A DNA stretch of 46,708 nucleotides from Chloroflexota bacterium (GTDB lineage: Bacteria; Chloroflexota; Anaerolineae; Anaerolineales; UBA11858), in contig JABGRQ010000156.1 in the NCBI GenBank assembly GCA_018648225.1, positions 1 through 46,708 of the forward strand. Reading direction: 5' to 3'. Both the position numbers and the translations under genes were made by a program. The first letter of the stretch is position 1. Every line of letters starts with the position of its first letter. The notes beneath the pieces are model-generated. The model was not told the DNA's origin. It made no database searches and saw nothing but the letters and a program-made list of their open reading frames with translations. Shown in pieces: positions 1 to 8,433 of this stretch.

Positions 1-9
1 AATCCACAT

Positions 10-51
10 AGTAGGGATTCTTCACCCCCTTCGGGGGTTCAGAATGACATT
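10..51. repeat. Dispersed GAATGAC-type repeat, truncated by the window edge
   Basis: The stretch holds an arm of the form GGATTCTTC, a small C/G hairpin and CAGAATGAC. The same ends recur at 4658-4734, 17279-17360 and 28192-28309. Bases 60-95 (TGAAAAGCACCTAT) resemble the interior of the 28192 copy, so the element may extend to about 95. It lies upstream of the hydrogenase operon. Confidence 0.6.
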
Positions 52-123
52 TTTTTCGATGTATTGGTGTTTGAAAAGCACCTATTTTGAATTTTCGGAT
101 AAATACTTAGTGAGATTAGCGAG

Positions 124-157
124 TTGCAATTATAAAATATAGCAACAAGGAGAAGCA
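124..157 (+). promoter_or_regulatory. Probable hydrogenase promoter and ribosome binding site
   Basis: An AT-rich TATAAAATAT near 131-140 could serve as a -10 element, flanked by a short TTGC/GCAA dyad. I see no good -35 box. AAGGAG at about 147-152 is a strong ribosome binding site for the first hydrogenase gene and supports the start at 158. Confidence 0.4.
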
Positions 158-1237
158 ATGAGTTTTAAAGTAATTCCAAAATCTGCGCTGCCAGCGTGGA
201 TCGAGTTTCTCGCCTCAGCGCATACAGTCTATGCCCCGCAGACTCGGCAGGGCAAAACCCGTTTTACTGAAATTCATTCAGCCGCTGAAGTAAACCTGGA
301 CTATGCCACCACCATCTTGCCCCCCAAGAAGATGCTGCTGCCACAGCGTGAGGAATTGATCCGTTTCAAGGGTAATGGCAAAGAAACCGAACCTGCTGTC
401 CAACCGGTATTCGATACCCGTCCGACGGTTATTTTGGGCATTCACACCTGCGATATGCACGCGGTGAGTTTGCTGGATGAAGTCATGCGCGCCCCGATGG
501 TCGATCCGCATTATCGGGAGCGGCGCGCCAACACAACGCTGGTCAGTCTCGACTGCCTCAAACCCTGCTCGCCGGAGGCCTTCTGCCAGGATATGGGCAC
601 GCATTTTGTTCCCGAAGAATTTGACCTGCACCTCACCGATCTGGGTGAAGCCTATGCCGCCGGGATTGGCTCCGAAAAAGGTGCCGCCCTGCTGGATGGC
701 TTTGCCCCCGCACGCGCGGCCCTCCCCGAAGATTTCGACCGTCTCAATCAGGTGATGAGCCAGCGTTTATCGCGCTTCCCCTATCGCCTGAATGCGGACG
801 CGCAAGATTTGCCCAAATTACTTTCAGTCACGCAATCCAGCCCGGTGTGGGCTGAAATCGGCGCAAAATGCCTGGGATGCGGCACCTGCAATCTCACCTG
901 CCCCACCTGTTTTTGTTTTGATGTCTTCGATACAGTTGATTTTTCGCTGCAATCGGGTACCCGCGCCCGAGTGTGGGATTCGTGCCAATTAGAGCGTTTT
1001 GCGCTGGTCGCCGGGGGACACGATTTCCGCAACAAACGCGCCAAACGGCTGCGGCATCGCTTTGCCCATAAATACGAATACCTCAGCCAGTACGATGGCC
1101 TAGAAGGTTGCGTAGGCTGTGGGCGCTGTGCCACACAATGTCTGGTGAAGATCACGCCCATCGGTGTGTTGAATCAACTCTCCACAGAGAAGCACTATAT
1201 TGGTGAAACCAATAGCAAAACGGAGGTGCGCGCATGA
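158..1237 (+). CDS. hydB: Group 3b [NiFe]-hydrogenase beta subunit, 4Fe-4S dicluster electron-transfer protein
   Basis: Electron-transfer subunit of a soluble NAD(P)-linked hydrogenase, related to AsrA of anaerobic sulfite reductase. It should carry electrons between the flavin subunit and the hydrogenase small subunit. Two four-cysteine ferredoxin-like motifs are visible: C238-x2-C241-x2-C244-x3-C248, followed by extra cysteines at 251 and 253, and C318-x2-C321-x2-C324-x3-C328. The 359-residue length fits the family. The start is supported by AAGGAG. The stop overlaps the next start by 4 bases (ATGA). The gene order beta-gamma-delta-alpha matches the archaeal sulfhydrogenase hydBGDA operon, which is the main reason for naming it hydB. 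A role in sulfur reduction cannot be told from sequence. Confidence 0.9.
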   Translation: MSFKVIPKSALPAWIEFLASAHTVYAPQTRQGKTRFTEIHSAAEVNLDYATTILPPKKMLLPQREELIRFKGNGKETEPAVQPVFDTRPTVILGIHTCDMHAVSLLDEVMRAPMVDPHYRERRANTTLVSLDCLKPCSPEAFCQDMGTHFVPEEFDLHLTDLGEAYAAGIGSEKGAALLDGFAPARAALPEDFDRLNQVMSQRLSRFPYRLNADAQDLPKLLSVTQSSPVWAEIGAKCLGCGTCNLTCPTCFCFDVFDTVDFSLQSGTRARVWDSCQLERFALVAGGHDFRNKRAKRLRHRFAHKYEYLSQYDGLEGCVGCGRCATQCLVKITPIGVLNQLSTEKHYIGETNSKTEVRA

Positions 1238-2085
1238 GCACCCCTTTGCGTGAAGCCTTGAAATCCACTTCCATTTATGCTCCCGTAATGGCGCGCATCG
1301 TCAATGTGCAATCCATGAGCCATCAGGAAAAACTCTACACCATTGAACTGCCCGGCGGCTTGTCGCTCGATCATCAACCCGGCCAATTCGTCGAAGTCTC
1401 CCTGCTGGGTGTGGGCGAAGCGCCGATCAGCATTTCTTCTTCGCCCAGCCGCAGCAACGGATCATTTGAGTTATGCATTCGCAAAGCAGGCGATCTGACA
1501 AACGTGATGCACACCCTTCAGACGGGCGACTTTCTGGGCATCCGCGGCCCGTATGGCAACCCCTTCCCGCTGGAACGTTTCCAGAGCAAGGATTTGCTGT
1601 TCATCGTCGGTGGCCTGGGATTGGCCCCGGCGCGCGCGCTGATCAATGAAGTGCTCGACCATCGCAGCCAATATGGACGCGTGATCGTCCTCTACGGGGC
1701 GCGTACTCCCTCGGAGTTGCTCTTCACCGACGAACTCGCCGAATGGCAGGCGCGTGACGACGTGGATTTCCGCGTCACTGTAGATCAGGCCGATGCCAAT
1801 TGGACAGGCAATACCGGCGTGATTACCACCCTGATCCCCGATATTCCCGTCTACGTACATAACACTATCGCCGTGACCATCGGCCCGCCGATCATGTATC
1901 GCTTTGTGCTTGCCGAACTGCTCAGTAAAGGGCTGCGCGACGCTAATATCTGGCTCAGCCTGGAGCGGCGCATGAAATGCGGCGTGGGCAAGTGCGGCCA
2001 CTGCCAGATCAACGATAAATTCTGCTGCCAGGATGGCCCCAGCTTCTCCTACGCGCAAATTAAAAATCTTGGGGAGGCAATGTGA
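1234..2085 (+). CDS. hydG: Group 3b hydrogenase gamma subunit, FAD/NAD(P)-binding reductase
   Basis: Diaphorase subunit that should exchange electrons with NAD(P)(H). It has a ferredoxin-reductase-type FAD barrel (about residues 15-110, with the flavin-site stretch APISISSSPSRS), a nucleotide-binding half starting at VGGLGLAPARALI, and a C-terminal 2Fe-2S motif C249-x4-C254-x2-C257 followed by C264/C265, as in dihydroorotate dehydrogenase electron-transfer subunits. The length of 283 residues is normal. It overlaps hydB by 4 bases and its TGA stop overlaps the start of hydD, so translation is likely coupled. Confidence 0.9.
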   Translation: MSTPLREALKSTSIYAPVMARIVNVQSMSHQEKLYTIELPGGLSLDHQPGQFVEVSLLGVGEAPISISSSPSRSNGSFELCIRKAGDLTNVMHTLQTGDFLGIRGPYGNPFPLERFQSKDLLFIVGGLGLAPARALINEVLDHRSQYGRVIVLYGARTPSELLFTDELAEWQARDDVDFRVTVDQADANWTGNTGVITTLIPDIPVYVHNTIAVTIGPPIMYRFVLAELLSKGLRDANIWLSLERRMKCGVGKCGHCQINDKFCCQDGPSFSYAQIKNLGEAM

Positions 2086-2828
2086 TGCCCGCAAAACCGA
2101 AAATAGCCTTCTTTGATTTCGCCAGTTGCGAGGGCTGCCAGCTAACCGTGGTCGATTCGTTGCAAACGCATGTCGAATTGCTCGACGCGGTTGAGATCGT
2201 CCAGTTCCGCGAAGCCATGACCGAGCGCGGCGAAGATTATCAAATTGCCTTCGTAGAAGGCAGTTGTACCCGCCAACAAGATGAAGAACGCTTGTTAAAA
2301 ATCCGGGAACAAGCCGCTGTGGTGATTGCCCTGGGAGCCTGCGCCCACATGGGTGGCGTGAACGCCTTGCGTAACCGCCAGGCCGTGGCCCAGGCCAGCG
2401 CCTATGTCTATGGCAACGATGTCGAAACGCCAAAAGCCTATGCCGCACGCCCGGCCAGCGAAGTCATCACCGTCGATTATTTCATCCCCGGCTGTCCGAT
2501 TGACCAAAACGAATTTATCGCCGCGGTCAAAGCCCTGTTGCAGGGACGCGCCCCACAATTGCCCGACTATCCCGTGTGTGTGGAGTGCAAGCTGCGCGAG
2601 AATGCCTGTGTGATGCTCCAGGGCAAAGCCTGCCTGGGTTCTGTCACCCGCGCCGGTTGCGATGCCATCTGCACCGCCCTGGGTGTGGGCTGCGAAGGCT
2701 GCCGTGGCCTGATCCCCAACCCCAACCTGGAAGGCCTCGCCATCGCCATGAGCGAAAATAATATCCCCTTCGCCGAATCCGAAGCCAAACAGCAGCTTTT
2801 CCTCACCTATCAACTGATGGACGTGTAA
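2085..2828 (+). CDS. hydD: [NiFe]-hydrogenase small (delta) subunit
   Basis: Small subunit carrying the iron-sulfur clusters that wire the NiFe site to HydB. The N-terminal SCEGCQLTVVD provides the proximal-cluster cysteines C15 and C18, and GACAHMGG and PGCPID supply further expected ligands. A cysteine-rich C-terminal half (VCVECKL, NACVMLQGKACLG, GCDAIC, GCEGCRG) would hold the medial and distal clusters. I prefer ATG at 2085, seven bases after GGGGAGG, over the GTG at 2082. The sequence TGATG couples it to the hydG stop. No twin-arginine signal is visible, consistent with a cytoplasmic enzyme. Confidence 0.9.
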   Translation: MPAKPKIAFFDFASCEGCQLTVVDSLQTHVELLDAVEIVQFREAMTERGEDYQIAFVEGSCTRQQDEERLLKIREQAAVVIALGACAHMGGVNALRNRQAVAQASAYVYGNDVETPKAYAARPASEVITVDYFIPGCPIDQNEFIAAVKALLQGRAPQLPDYPVCVECKLRENACVMLQGKACLGSVTRAGCDAICTALGVGCEGCRGLIPNPNLEGLAIAMSENNIPFAESEAKQQLFLTYQLMDV

Positions 2829-2830
2829 CT

Positions 2831-4129
2831 ATGACAGTAACCACTAAAGACGTAAAAATAGACGTTCACCATATTACCCGCGTTGAAGGCCACGGCAATC
2901 TGGTTGTCGATGTGCAAAACGGCGAGTTGAAACAATGCGATTTGCAAATTATCGAAGCGCCGCGTTATTTCGAAGCTATGTTGTTGGGGCAGCCCTATCA
3001 TCAGACTTCGCATCTCACCTCGCGCATTTGTGGAATTTGTGCCGTGACCCATGCGACGGCCTCGGTTTTGGCGGTGGAACATGCCTTGGGGGTGGTGCCC
3101 ACGCCCCAAACGGTGCTGCTGCGCAAATTGCAGATGCACGCCGAAATGCTCGATAGCCATGTGCTGCACGCCTATATGCTGGTTGCCCCGGACTTCCTCG
3201 GTGTGGGTTCTGTGATTCCCCTGGCGGGTTCTCATCCCGAAGTGGTGCTGCGCGCCCTGCGCATGAAGAAATTAGCCGGTGATATTTGCGCTGCCATCGC
3301 CGGGCGGCACACGCACCCCATCTCGATGGCCGTGGGCGGCTTCACACATTTCCCTTCAATAGAAGAACTCAAAGCTCTGCGCCAACGCCTGGATGCCCTG
3401 CTCGAAGATGTGGATGCCACAGTGATCCTCTACGAAAACCTGCCCATGCCCGCTTTTGAGCGCGACACCGAGTTCATGGCGCTCACCGCCGAAGATGAAT
3501 ATTGCTTTATCGGCGATACGATTGCCAGCAGCGAAGGCATCACCTGGCCGATTGAAGAATATCGCCGCGTGACCAACGAGCATGTGGTGACTCATTCAAC
3601 CGCCAAGCATACTTACAACCAGCGCGAGACCTATATGGTGGGATCGCTGGCGCGTTTCAATCTCAATCACGAAAAATTACACCCGCGCGCCCGCTCGGCT
3701 GCCGAAGCGCTCAACCTGAACCCGGGCTGCATCAACCCCTATATGAATACCACCGCCCAGGTGGTCGAAATTGCGCATTGCGTAGAAGATTCAATTGCCA
3801 TTATCGACCATTTGCTCGCCGATGGCATTCAGTGGGAAGATTTGGTCACCCCGCCGCGTAGTTCTGGCGATGGTGTGGGCGCCTGCGAAGCGCCGCGCGG
3901 CACGCTGTATCATCATTACGAAGTCACCGACGGGCTGGTGAGCGGCGCCAACTGCATTATCCCCACCGGGCAGAATTTAGCCAATATCGAGGCCGATATG
4001 CGCGCCCTGGTTCCCCAAGTGATGCACAAAGAGCAGCATGAAATCACTCTGGCGCTGGAAATGCTCGTGCGGGCTTACGATCCGTGCATTTCATGCTCCA
4101 CGCATATGCTGGAAATAAAATATGTCTGA
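2831..4129 (+). CDS. hydA: [NiFe]-hydrogenase large (alpha) subunit
   Basis: Catalytic subunit that binds the NiFe(CN)2CO centre. The L1 motif RICGICAVTHA gives C67 and C70, and the L2 motif DPCISCSTH gives C419 and C422, so all four nickel ligands are present. Only seven residues (MLEIKYV) follow His425; by family precedent a short tail of this kind is removed by a maturation protease after nickel insertion. The 432-residue length suits group 3b. No hyp maturation genes for the CN/CO ligands are in the window, so they must be elsewhere if the enzyme is active. The start has no strong ribosome binding site, which suggests coupling to hydD two bases upstream. Confidence 0.93.
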   Translation: MTVTTKDVKIDVHHITRVEGHGNLVVDVQNGELKQCDLQIIEAPRYFEAMLLGQPYHQTSHLTSRICGICAVTHATASVLAVEHALGVVPTPQTVLLRKLQMHAEMLDSHVLHAYMLVAPDFLGVGSVIPLAGSHPEVVLRALRMKKLAGDICAAIAGRHTHPISMAVGGFTHFPSIEELKALRQRLDALLEDVDATVILYENLPMPAFERDTEFMALTAEDEYCFIGDTIASSEGITWPIEEYRRVTNEHVVTHSTAKHTYNQRETYMVGSLARFNLNHEKLHPRARSAAEALNLNPGCINPYMNTTAQVVEIAHCVEDSIAIIDHLLADGIQWEDLVTPPRSSGDGVGACEAPRGTLYHHYEVTDGLVSGANCIIPTGQNLANIEADMRALVPQVMHKEQHEITLALEMLVRAYDPCISCSTHMLEIKYV

Positions 4130-4649
4130 TGTGTTGGTTTGCGGCCTGGGTAATTCCTTGCGCGGCGATGACGGCGCCGGTTTAGCCGTGCTGGATGCAC
4201 TCAGCGAGCTTGCCTTGCCCGCGAATGTGGCGCTGTATAATGGCAGCCGCAGCGGTTTGCTAACCACGCTAGTCACTGAACGTTATGAACGCGTTTTTGT
4301 GATCGACGCGGTGGAAATGCAACAGCCATCGGGAGCCTGGCAGCGTTTTGATCTCGATGCGGCGGCGTTTTCACCCGGCGATATGCGCGCCAATCTCTCG
4401 CTGCACCACGCATCCCTCCCTGAGACGCTGGCGATTGCCCAAGCTTTAGGGGTTGCCCTGCCCCAGATTACGTTGTATGGCATCCAGCCTCAGAGCGTGG
4501 CATTGGCTCAGGGTCTGAGCGCCCTGGTGGCAGAAGCGGTTCGAGATGTAACCCAGGAGCTTTTAACGGCAATCCACACAGAAGTAGAAACCGAATATCT
4601 TGAAAAGCAACCGCAAATGAACGCGGATAAAATAAAAAAATATCAATAA
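4122..4649 (+). CDS. Hydrogenase maturation endopeptidase (M52 family, HycI/HyaD/FrxA-like)
   Basis: Nickel-dependent protease expected to trim the C-terminal tail of HydA. The N-terminus VCGLGNSLRGDDGAGLAV has the family GxGNxLxxDDGxG signature, VIDAVEM supplies the second acidic metal ligand, and HHASLPETLA is the usual third region. It overlaps hydA by 8 bases. The last 16 or so residues (from about LEKQPQMNADK) run into a dispersed repeat of the CCGCxxATGAACGCGGAT type, so the native C-terminus was probably shorter and was extended by the repeat. Confidence 0.88.
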   Translation: MSDVLVCGLGNSLRGDDGAGLAVLDALSELALPANVALYNGSRSGLLTTLVTERYERVFVIDAVEMQQPSGAWQRFDLDAAAFSPGDMRANLSLHHASLPETLAIAQALGVALPQITLYGIQPQSVALAQGLSALVAEAVRDVTQELLTAIHTEVETEYLEKQPQMNADKIKKYQ

Positions 4650-4734
4650 AGAAATGCGTCATGCTGAACGAAGTGACACTTGCACCTGAACGCAAAGACG
4701 CTTTGCTAGACCCTTCGCATTCGCTCAGAATGAC
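4611..4734. repeat. Composite dispersed repeat between the hydrogenase operon and the response regulator
   Basis: Two repeat types are joined. ACCGCAAATGAACGCGGAT at about 4611-4629 lies inside the end of the protease gene. A GTCATGCTGAAC...TCAGAATGAC inverted element lies at 4658-4734 and includes an ACGCAAAG core. The latter shares ends with 10-51, 17279-17360 and 28192-28309. No terminator with a U-tract is obvious, so transcription may run on into the signalling genes. Confidence 0.6.
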
Positions 4735-4757
4735 AAAAATGATCGAAAGGACAAAAA

Positions 4758-5153
4758 ATGGCTAAAATTCTCTTGATTGATGATGATGTTGATATCATCG
4801 CGGCTTGCCGAATGACGCTGGAAAGTGTGGGGCATGAAATCATCGAGGCCCACAACAGCCAGGACGGCATTGAAAAAATCCGGGCAGAGCGCCCTGAGCT
4901 AGTGATTCTGGATGTGATGATGGAAACACACACCGCCGGTTTCCAGTTGGCGCTCAAGTTGCATAACCCCGACCCGACTTCAGAATTTGCCGAGTTCAAG
5001 GATTTGCCCATTCTGATGCTGACGGCGATCCATAGCACAACGCCGCTGCGCTTTGAACCCGACATTGACTATTTGCCGGTGGAGCTTTTTGTGGACAAAC
5101 CCATTGATCCCGCCGGGCTGCTCGGCAAGGTCGATTGGATTCTAAGCCGGTAA
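4758..5153 (+). CDS. Single-domain response regulator (receiver only)
   Basis: A stand-alone CheY-like receiver domain of 131 residues. It has the acidic pocket IDDDVD near the N-terminus, the phosphoacceptor D52 in VILDVMM, TAIHS as the switch Thr region and K in VDKPID. There is no output domain, so it should act through protein contacts or as a phosphorelay intermediate. A GAAAGGA ribosome binding site precedes the start. It sits between the hydrogenase operon and two histidine kinases, all on one strand, which suggests a shared signalling pathway, but the stimulus is unknown. Confidence 0.85.
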   Translation: MAKILLIDDDVDIIAACRMTLESVGHEIIEAHNSQDGIEKIRAERPELVILDVMMETHTAGFQLALKLHNPDPTSEFAEFKDLPILMLTAIHSTTPLRFEPDIDYLPVELFVDKPIDPAGLLGKVDWILSR

Positions 5154-5175
5154 CGAGTACAATAAATTTATTGCT

Positions 5176-5246
5176 ACCCTCACACTCCATCCCCCTCTCC
5201 CAGAATTGGGAGAGGGGAGTCGAGCGTAAGCGAGAGGGATGAGGGC
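5176..5246. repeat. Dispersed CCCTCACxC/GTGAGGG-type repeat (copy 1)
   Basis: An imperfect inverted repeat with C-rich arms (CCCTCACACTCCATCCCCCT, CTCTCCC) and G-rich complements (GGGAGAGGGG, GGGATGAGGGC). Related copies lie at 20370-20416, and inside genes at 22676-22715 and 39013-39089. It covers the first possible start codon of the downstream kinase. Confidence 0.65.
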
Positions 5247-5256
5247 CAAATTTGTT

Positions 5257-7221
5257 ATGCGAGAATTCATCATCGGCATTTTGCGCGGGCGTTTGCAGAT
5301 ATTGCTGATTGCCGTGTTCTCCCTTTTGGTAGGGATTACAGTGGCATTAGGCTCCTTGCTGGTTGCGCGGGTGATTGAATCGTATCTGGTGAATGCCCAA
5401 AATGAGCGCGTGGCGCGTGATATGTATCTGGCGCAGTCTTTTTATCAACTGGAGTTAGATGAGGCTGTTGCTGCCTGCCAGCGGGTGTTAACCGATACGG
5501 AACTCTTGCAACGATTTCGGGCCGCACAGGTGGGAAATGCTATTGCGCGGGATTATTTGGTTGAAAAAATTGCCCGCAAAATATCAATCCCGCCCCTGTC
5601 TGGCACGCATCTGATTGTGCTACTGGATACCCACGGAGAAATCGTTATCGCCCGCACCGTATCGGCGGATGGAAAGCTGTCTGAACCCTATTCGGGCGGC
5701 AATTGGAGCGAACTACCCATCGTAGCCAGCGTGCTGGCAACGGGGGAGGGTTACGGCGCTACAGAGATTATCTCGGCAGAACTCCTGGACAATATTGGCC
5801 TGGTTGAGCAAGCGCATGTGCCTTTACGAGATACGCCTCAATCGGCGCCAGACCTGTTGTTTGAGAACGAGGGCACTGCCGGATTAACGCTGACGGCTGC
5901 GTATCCATTGCATGATGCCGATGAAACACTTTTGGGCGTGGTGCTGGTAGGGTATTTATTCAACAATGATTTCACGCTGGTAGACCGCATTCAAGACCTG
6001 GCCGGAGTGGATACGGTGACGATCTTTTTCGGCGATATGCGCGTCTCGACCAATGTTCCGGATGCGGATGGCAGCCGCGCGGTAGGAACGCGCATTTCCA
6101 GCGAAGTGGGAAAATCTGTTTTAGAGCAAGGTCAGGCTTATAACGGTGTGGCTTTTGTAGTCAACGAAACTTATATGACGCGCTACGAACCATTACATGA
6201 TCATCAGGGGAGCGTAGTGGGTAGTCTGTATGTAGGCGCGCGGGTGGCTTCGTTTGAACAACTGGTCAAAGACTTTAATGACCGCGTAGTATTGATTATT
6301 ATTATTTGTCTGGCGCTCACGGCTATTACGGCTGTGCCGATTGCTCAAATTATCACGCGCCCCATTGTGCGCCTGGTTGAAGCCAATCAACGTCTGGCTG
6401 AAGGCGATATGACCGTACGCGTGCGCGCCGAGGGCAGCAGCGAACTGGCAACCCTCGGCGAATCGTTCAATATCATGGTGGAAAAACTCGATAGCGCCCA
6501 ACAGCAGTTATTGCATAAAGAAAAACTGGCCTCGCTGGGGCAGCTTGCCGCGGGCATAGCCCATGAATTGAATAATCCCCTGGGAACAATTTTGCTGCTG
6601 GCAGATGTGCTCAAAAAAGAAACCCCTGAGGATGACCCCAAACGCGAAGACCTGAAAGTGATTATTCAGGAAACGGCGCGCTGCAAAAATATTGTTGCCG
6701 ATTTACTGAACTTCTCTCGCCAACAAGAATTGCTGACTCAAGATGTGTATATCCCCGCGTTGGTGGAACAAGTATTGACGAGCATTTACCACCAACCAGC
6801 TTTTGAAGGTATAAAGATCATTCAGGATTTTGATGCCCAGATACCCGCCATTCAGGCTGATCCGGCCCAATTGCAGCAGGTATTCATCAATTTATTGAGC
6901 AATGCCGCCGACGCAATTGATGGCGAAGGGCAGATCGAAATTTCAGCCCAGCCTACCAATGGACAGTGGATAGAAATCAAGGTGAGTGATTCGGGCTGTG
7001 GTATTTCGCCCGAACATTTGCGTAAACTCTTTGCCCCGTTTTTTACCACCAAGGCACTGGGTAAGGGTACCGGGTTGGGGCTTTCGATAGTGTACGGCAT
7101 TATTAAAATGCACCGCGGCCAAATTGTGGCGCAAAGTCAGGAAGGTGTTGGCACTACCTTTGTGATTACGCTGCCGGTGCAACTCCCTCAGGCGCAGTGG
7201 AAGAAAGATTATGGAAGCTAG
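5257..7221 (+). CDS. Membrane sensor histidine kinase (cache-HAMP-HisKA-HATPase)
   Basis: Inner-membrane sensor kinase. Residue numbers count from the upstream ATG at 5239. One membrane helix lies at about 17-38. An extracytoplasmic cache-like sensor region of about 300 residues follows, then a second helix near 350-372, a HAMP linker, a HisKA domain with H442 in GIAHELNNPLG and a HATPase domain (NLLSNAADAI, DSGCGIS, GKGTGLGLSI). I favour ATG 5257, because 5239 lies inside a dispersed repeat directly abutting its only GAGAGGG, while 5257 has GAGGG about 12 bases upstream. It overlaps the next gene by 11 bases. The ligand is unknown; a redox or hydrogen-related cue is only a guess from the neighbours. 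Confidence 0.85.
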   Translation: MREFIIGILRGRLQILLIAVFSLLVGITVALGSLLVARVIESYLVNAQNERVARDMYLAQSFYQLELDEAVAACQRVLTDTELLQRFRAAQVGNAIARDYLVEKIARKISIPPLSGTHLIVLLDTHGEIVIARTVSADGKLSEPYSGGNWSELPIVASVLATGEGYGATEIISAELLDNIGLVEQAHVPLRDTPQSAPDLLFENEGTAGLTLTAAYPLHDADETLLGVVLVGYLFNNDFTLVDRIQDLAGVDTVTIFFGDMRVSTNVPDADGSRAVGTRISSEVGKSVLEQGQAYNGVAFVVNETYMTRYEPLHDHQGSVVGSLYVGARVASFEQLVKDFNDRVVLIIIICLALTAITAVPIAQIITRPIVRLVEANQRLAEGDMTVRVRAEGSSELATLGESFNIMVEKLDSAQQQLLHKEKLASLGQLAAGIAHELNNPLGTILLLADVLKKETPEDDPKREDLKVIIQETARCKNIVADLLNFSRQQELLTQDVYIPALVEQVLTSIYHQPAFEGIKIIQDFDAQIPAIQADPAQLQQVFINLLSNAADAIDGEGQIEISAQPTNGQWIEIKVSDSGCGISPEHLRKLFAPFFTTKALGKGTGLGLSIVYGIIKMHRGQIVAQSQEGVGTTFVITLPVQLPQAQWKKDYGS

Positions 7222-8359
7222 CGGCAAAATTCTAATTGTGGATGATGAAGTCGGCATTCATCGTGGCGTGCAGCGGGCGCTCGAACCGCAAGGATATTCC
7301 ATTGAAACGGCAGCCACCCTCGAGGAGGGCCTGCAAAAAATTCGGCAAGCAAAATTTGATCTGGTTTTGCTGGATGTGATGCTGCCCGATGGGCGCGGTA
7401 TTGATCTGGTTGCCCCCGCGCACGAAATCGACCCAGATATTGTCGTCATTATCGTCACCGGTTATGCCACCGTTGAACTGGCTGTGGATGCCATCAAGCA
7501 GGGCGCCTACGATTTCATTGCCAAGCCTTTCAGCGCCGATATGCTGTTGCTAACCGTGCGCCAGGGGATGGAAAAGCGTCAGCTTTTGCTTGAGGCCCAG
7601 CGTCTGCAAGCCATTGAGCAGGAAGCCGCGTTGCTGGCGATCGAAAAAGAATCCGCCGAAAAACTCAGTGAATTTAAATCGACTTTCACGCTGATGGTAG
7701 CGCACGAACTGCGCTCACCGGTCAGCGCGGCGCAAAGTTTATTGCGCACCCTGATCCACGGCCTGGCTGGCACTGTATCTGAAAAACAGGGCGAAATTCT
7801 CACCCGCATTGACGCCCGGATGGATGAACTGATGACGTTGATTAACGACCTGCTAGACCTGGCCTCCAGCAAAACCCTCGCTGACGAACCGTTGCTCACT
7901 CTGTTGCCCCTGCAGGCCGCCTTGCAGGCCAGCCTCGATCGTTTTTGCATCCAGGCCGAGCACAAGAATATTGCAATCTCGTTTCATATTTCTGAAACGC
8001 CGCTTGAAATTCTGGCAACTTCGGAGTGCCTTGAACGCATTTTGGGCAACCTCATCAGCAATGCTATCAAGTACACCCCGGAGGGCGGCTCGGTAGAAGT
8101 GAGTATGCAGTTAGTGTCCGATGAGGTGGAAATTTGTGTTGTGGATAGCGGAATTGGCATCCCGCAGGCTGCCCTGGAAAAATTGGGGGATGAGTTCTAT
8201 CGAGCAGAGAACGCCAAACGAAGCGGCATTACGGGAACGGGCCTGGGGTTGAGCATTGTTAAACAAAATATCGACTACCTCGGGGGGCGGATGCAAATCC
8301 ACAGCGTGGAAGGGCAAGGCACCACTTTTCGAGTTTACCTACCCCTGGCGAAAGCTTAA
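7211..8359 (+). CDS. Hybrid receiver-histidine kinase (REC-HisKA-HATPase), soluble
   Basis: Cytoplasmic protein with an N-terminal receiver domain (IVDDE near residue 8, phosphoacceptor D55 in LLDVMLPDG, Thr in VTGYA, K in AKPF). A charged, probably coiled-coil linker (about 120-155) follows, then a HisKA domain with H165 in MVAHELRSP and a HATPase domain (NLISNAIKYTPEGG, DSGIGIP, GTGLGLSI). The 11-base overlap with the membrane kinase indicates coupled expression. The order kinase then REC-kinase suggests a relay in which the membrane kinase phosphorylates D55 and tunes this second kinase. No DNA-binding output is encoded nearby. Confidence 0.87.
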   Translation: MEASGKILIVDDEVGIHRGVQRALEPQGYSIETAATLEEGLQKIRQAKFDLVLLDVMLPDGRGIDLVAPAHEIDPDIVVIIVTGYATVELAVDAIKQGAYDFIAKPFSADMLLLTVRQGMEKRQLLLEAQRLQAIEQEAALLAIEKESAEKLSEFKSTFTLMVAHELRSPVSAAQSLLRTLIHGLAGTVSEKQGEILTRIDARMDELMTLINDLLDLASSKTLADEPLLTLLPLQAALQASLDRFCIQAEHKNIAISFHISETPLEILATSECLERILGNLISNAIKYTPEGGSVEVSMQLVSDEVEICVVDSGIGIPQAALEKLGDEFYRAENAKRSGITGTGLGLSIVKQNIDYLGGRMQIHSVEGQGTTFRVYLPLAKA

Positions 8360-8396
8360 CGCACACAGATCGATTGTTACTCCGTTTCGTGGAAAC

Positions 8397-8422
8397 TTAG
8401 CGCCTTTGCGCTAAATAATTTT
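8397..8422 (+). terminator. Possible terminator after the signalling genes
   Basis: TTAGCGC and GCGCTAA form a 7-bp stem with a 4-base loop, followed by ATAATTTT. The T-run is short. The arm also resembles the GCGCxTTTGCG repeat core, so it could be a degenerate repeat rather than a terminator. Confidence 0.45.
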
Positions 8423-8433
8423 GCACGAAGGAT

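Noticed and set aside
1471-2448. Open frame of 325 codons opposite hydG/hydD
   Set aside because: The peptide is Arg/His/Gly-rich, typical of the complement of a GC-rich gene; the hydrogenase genes on the other strand are certain.
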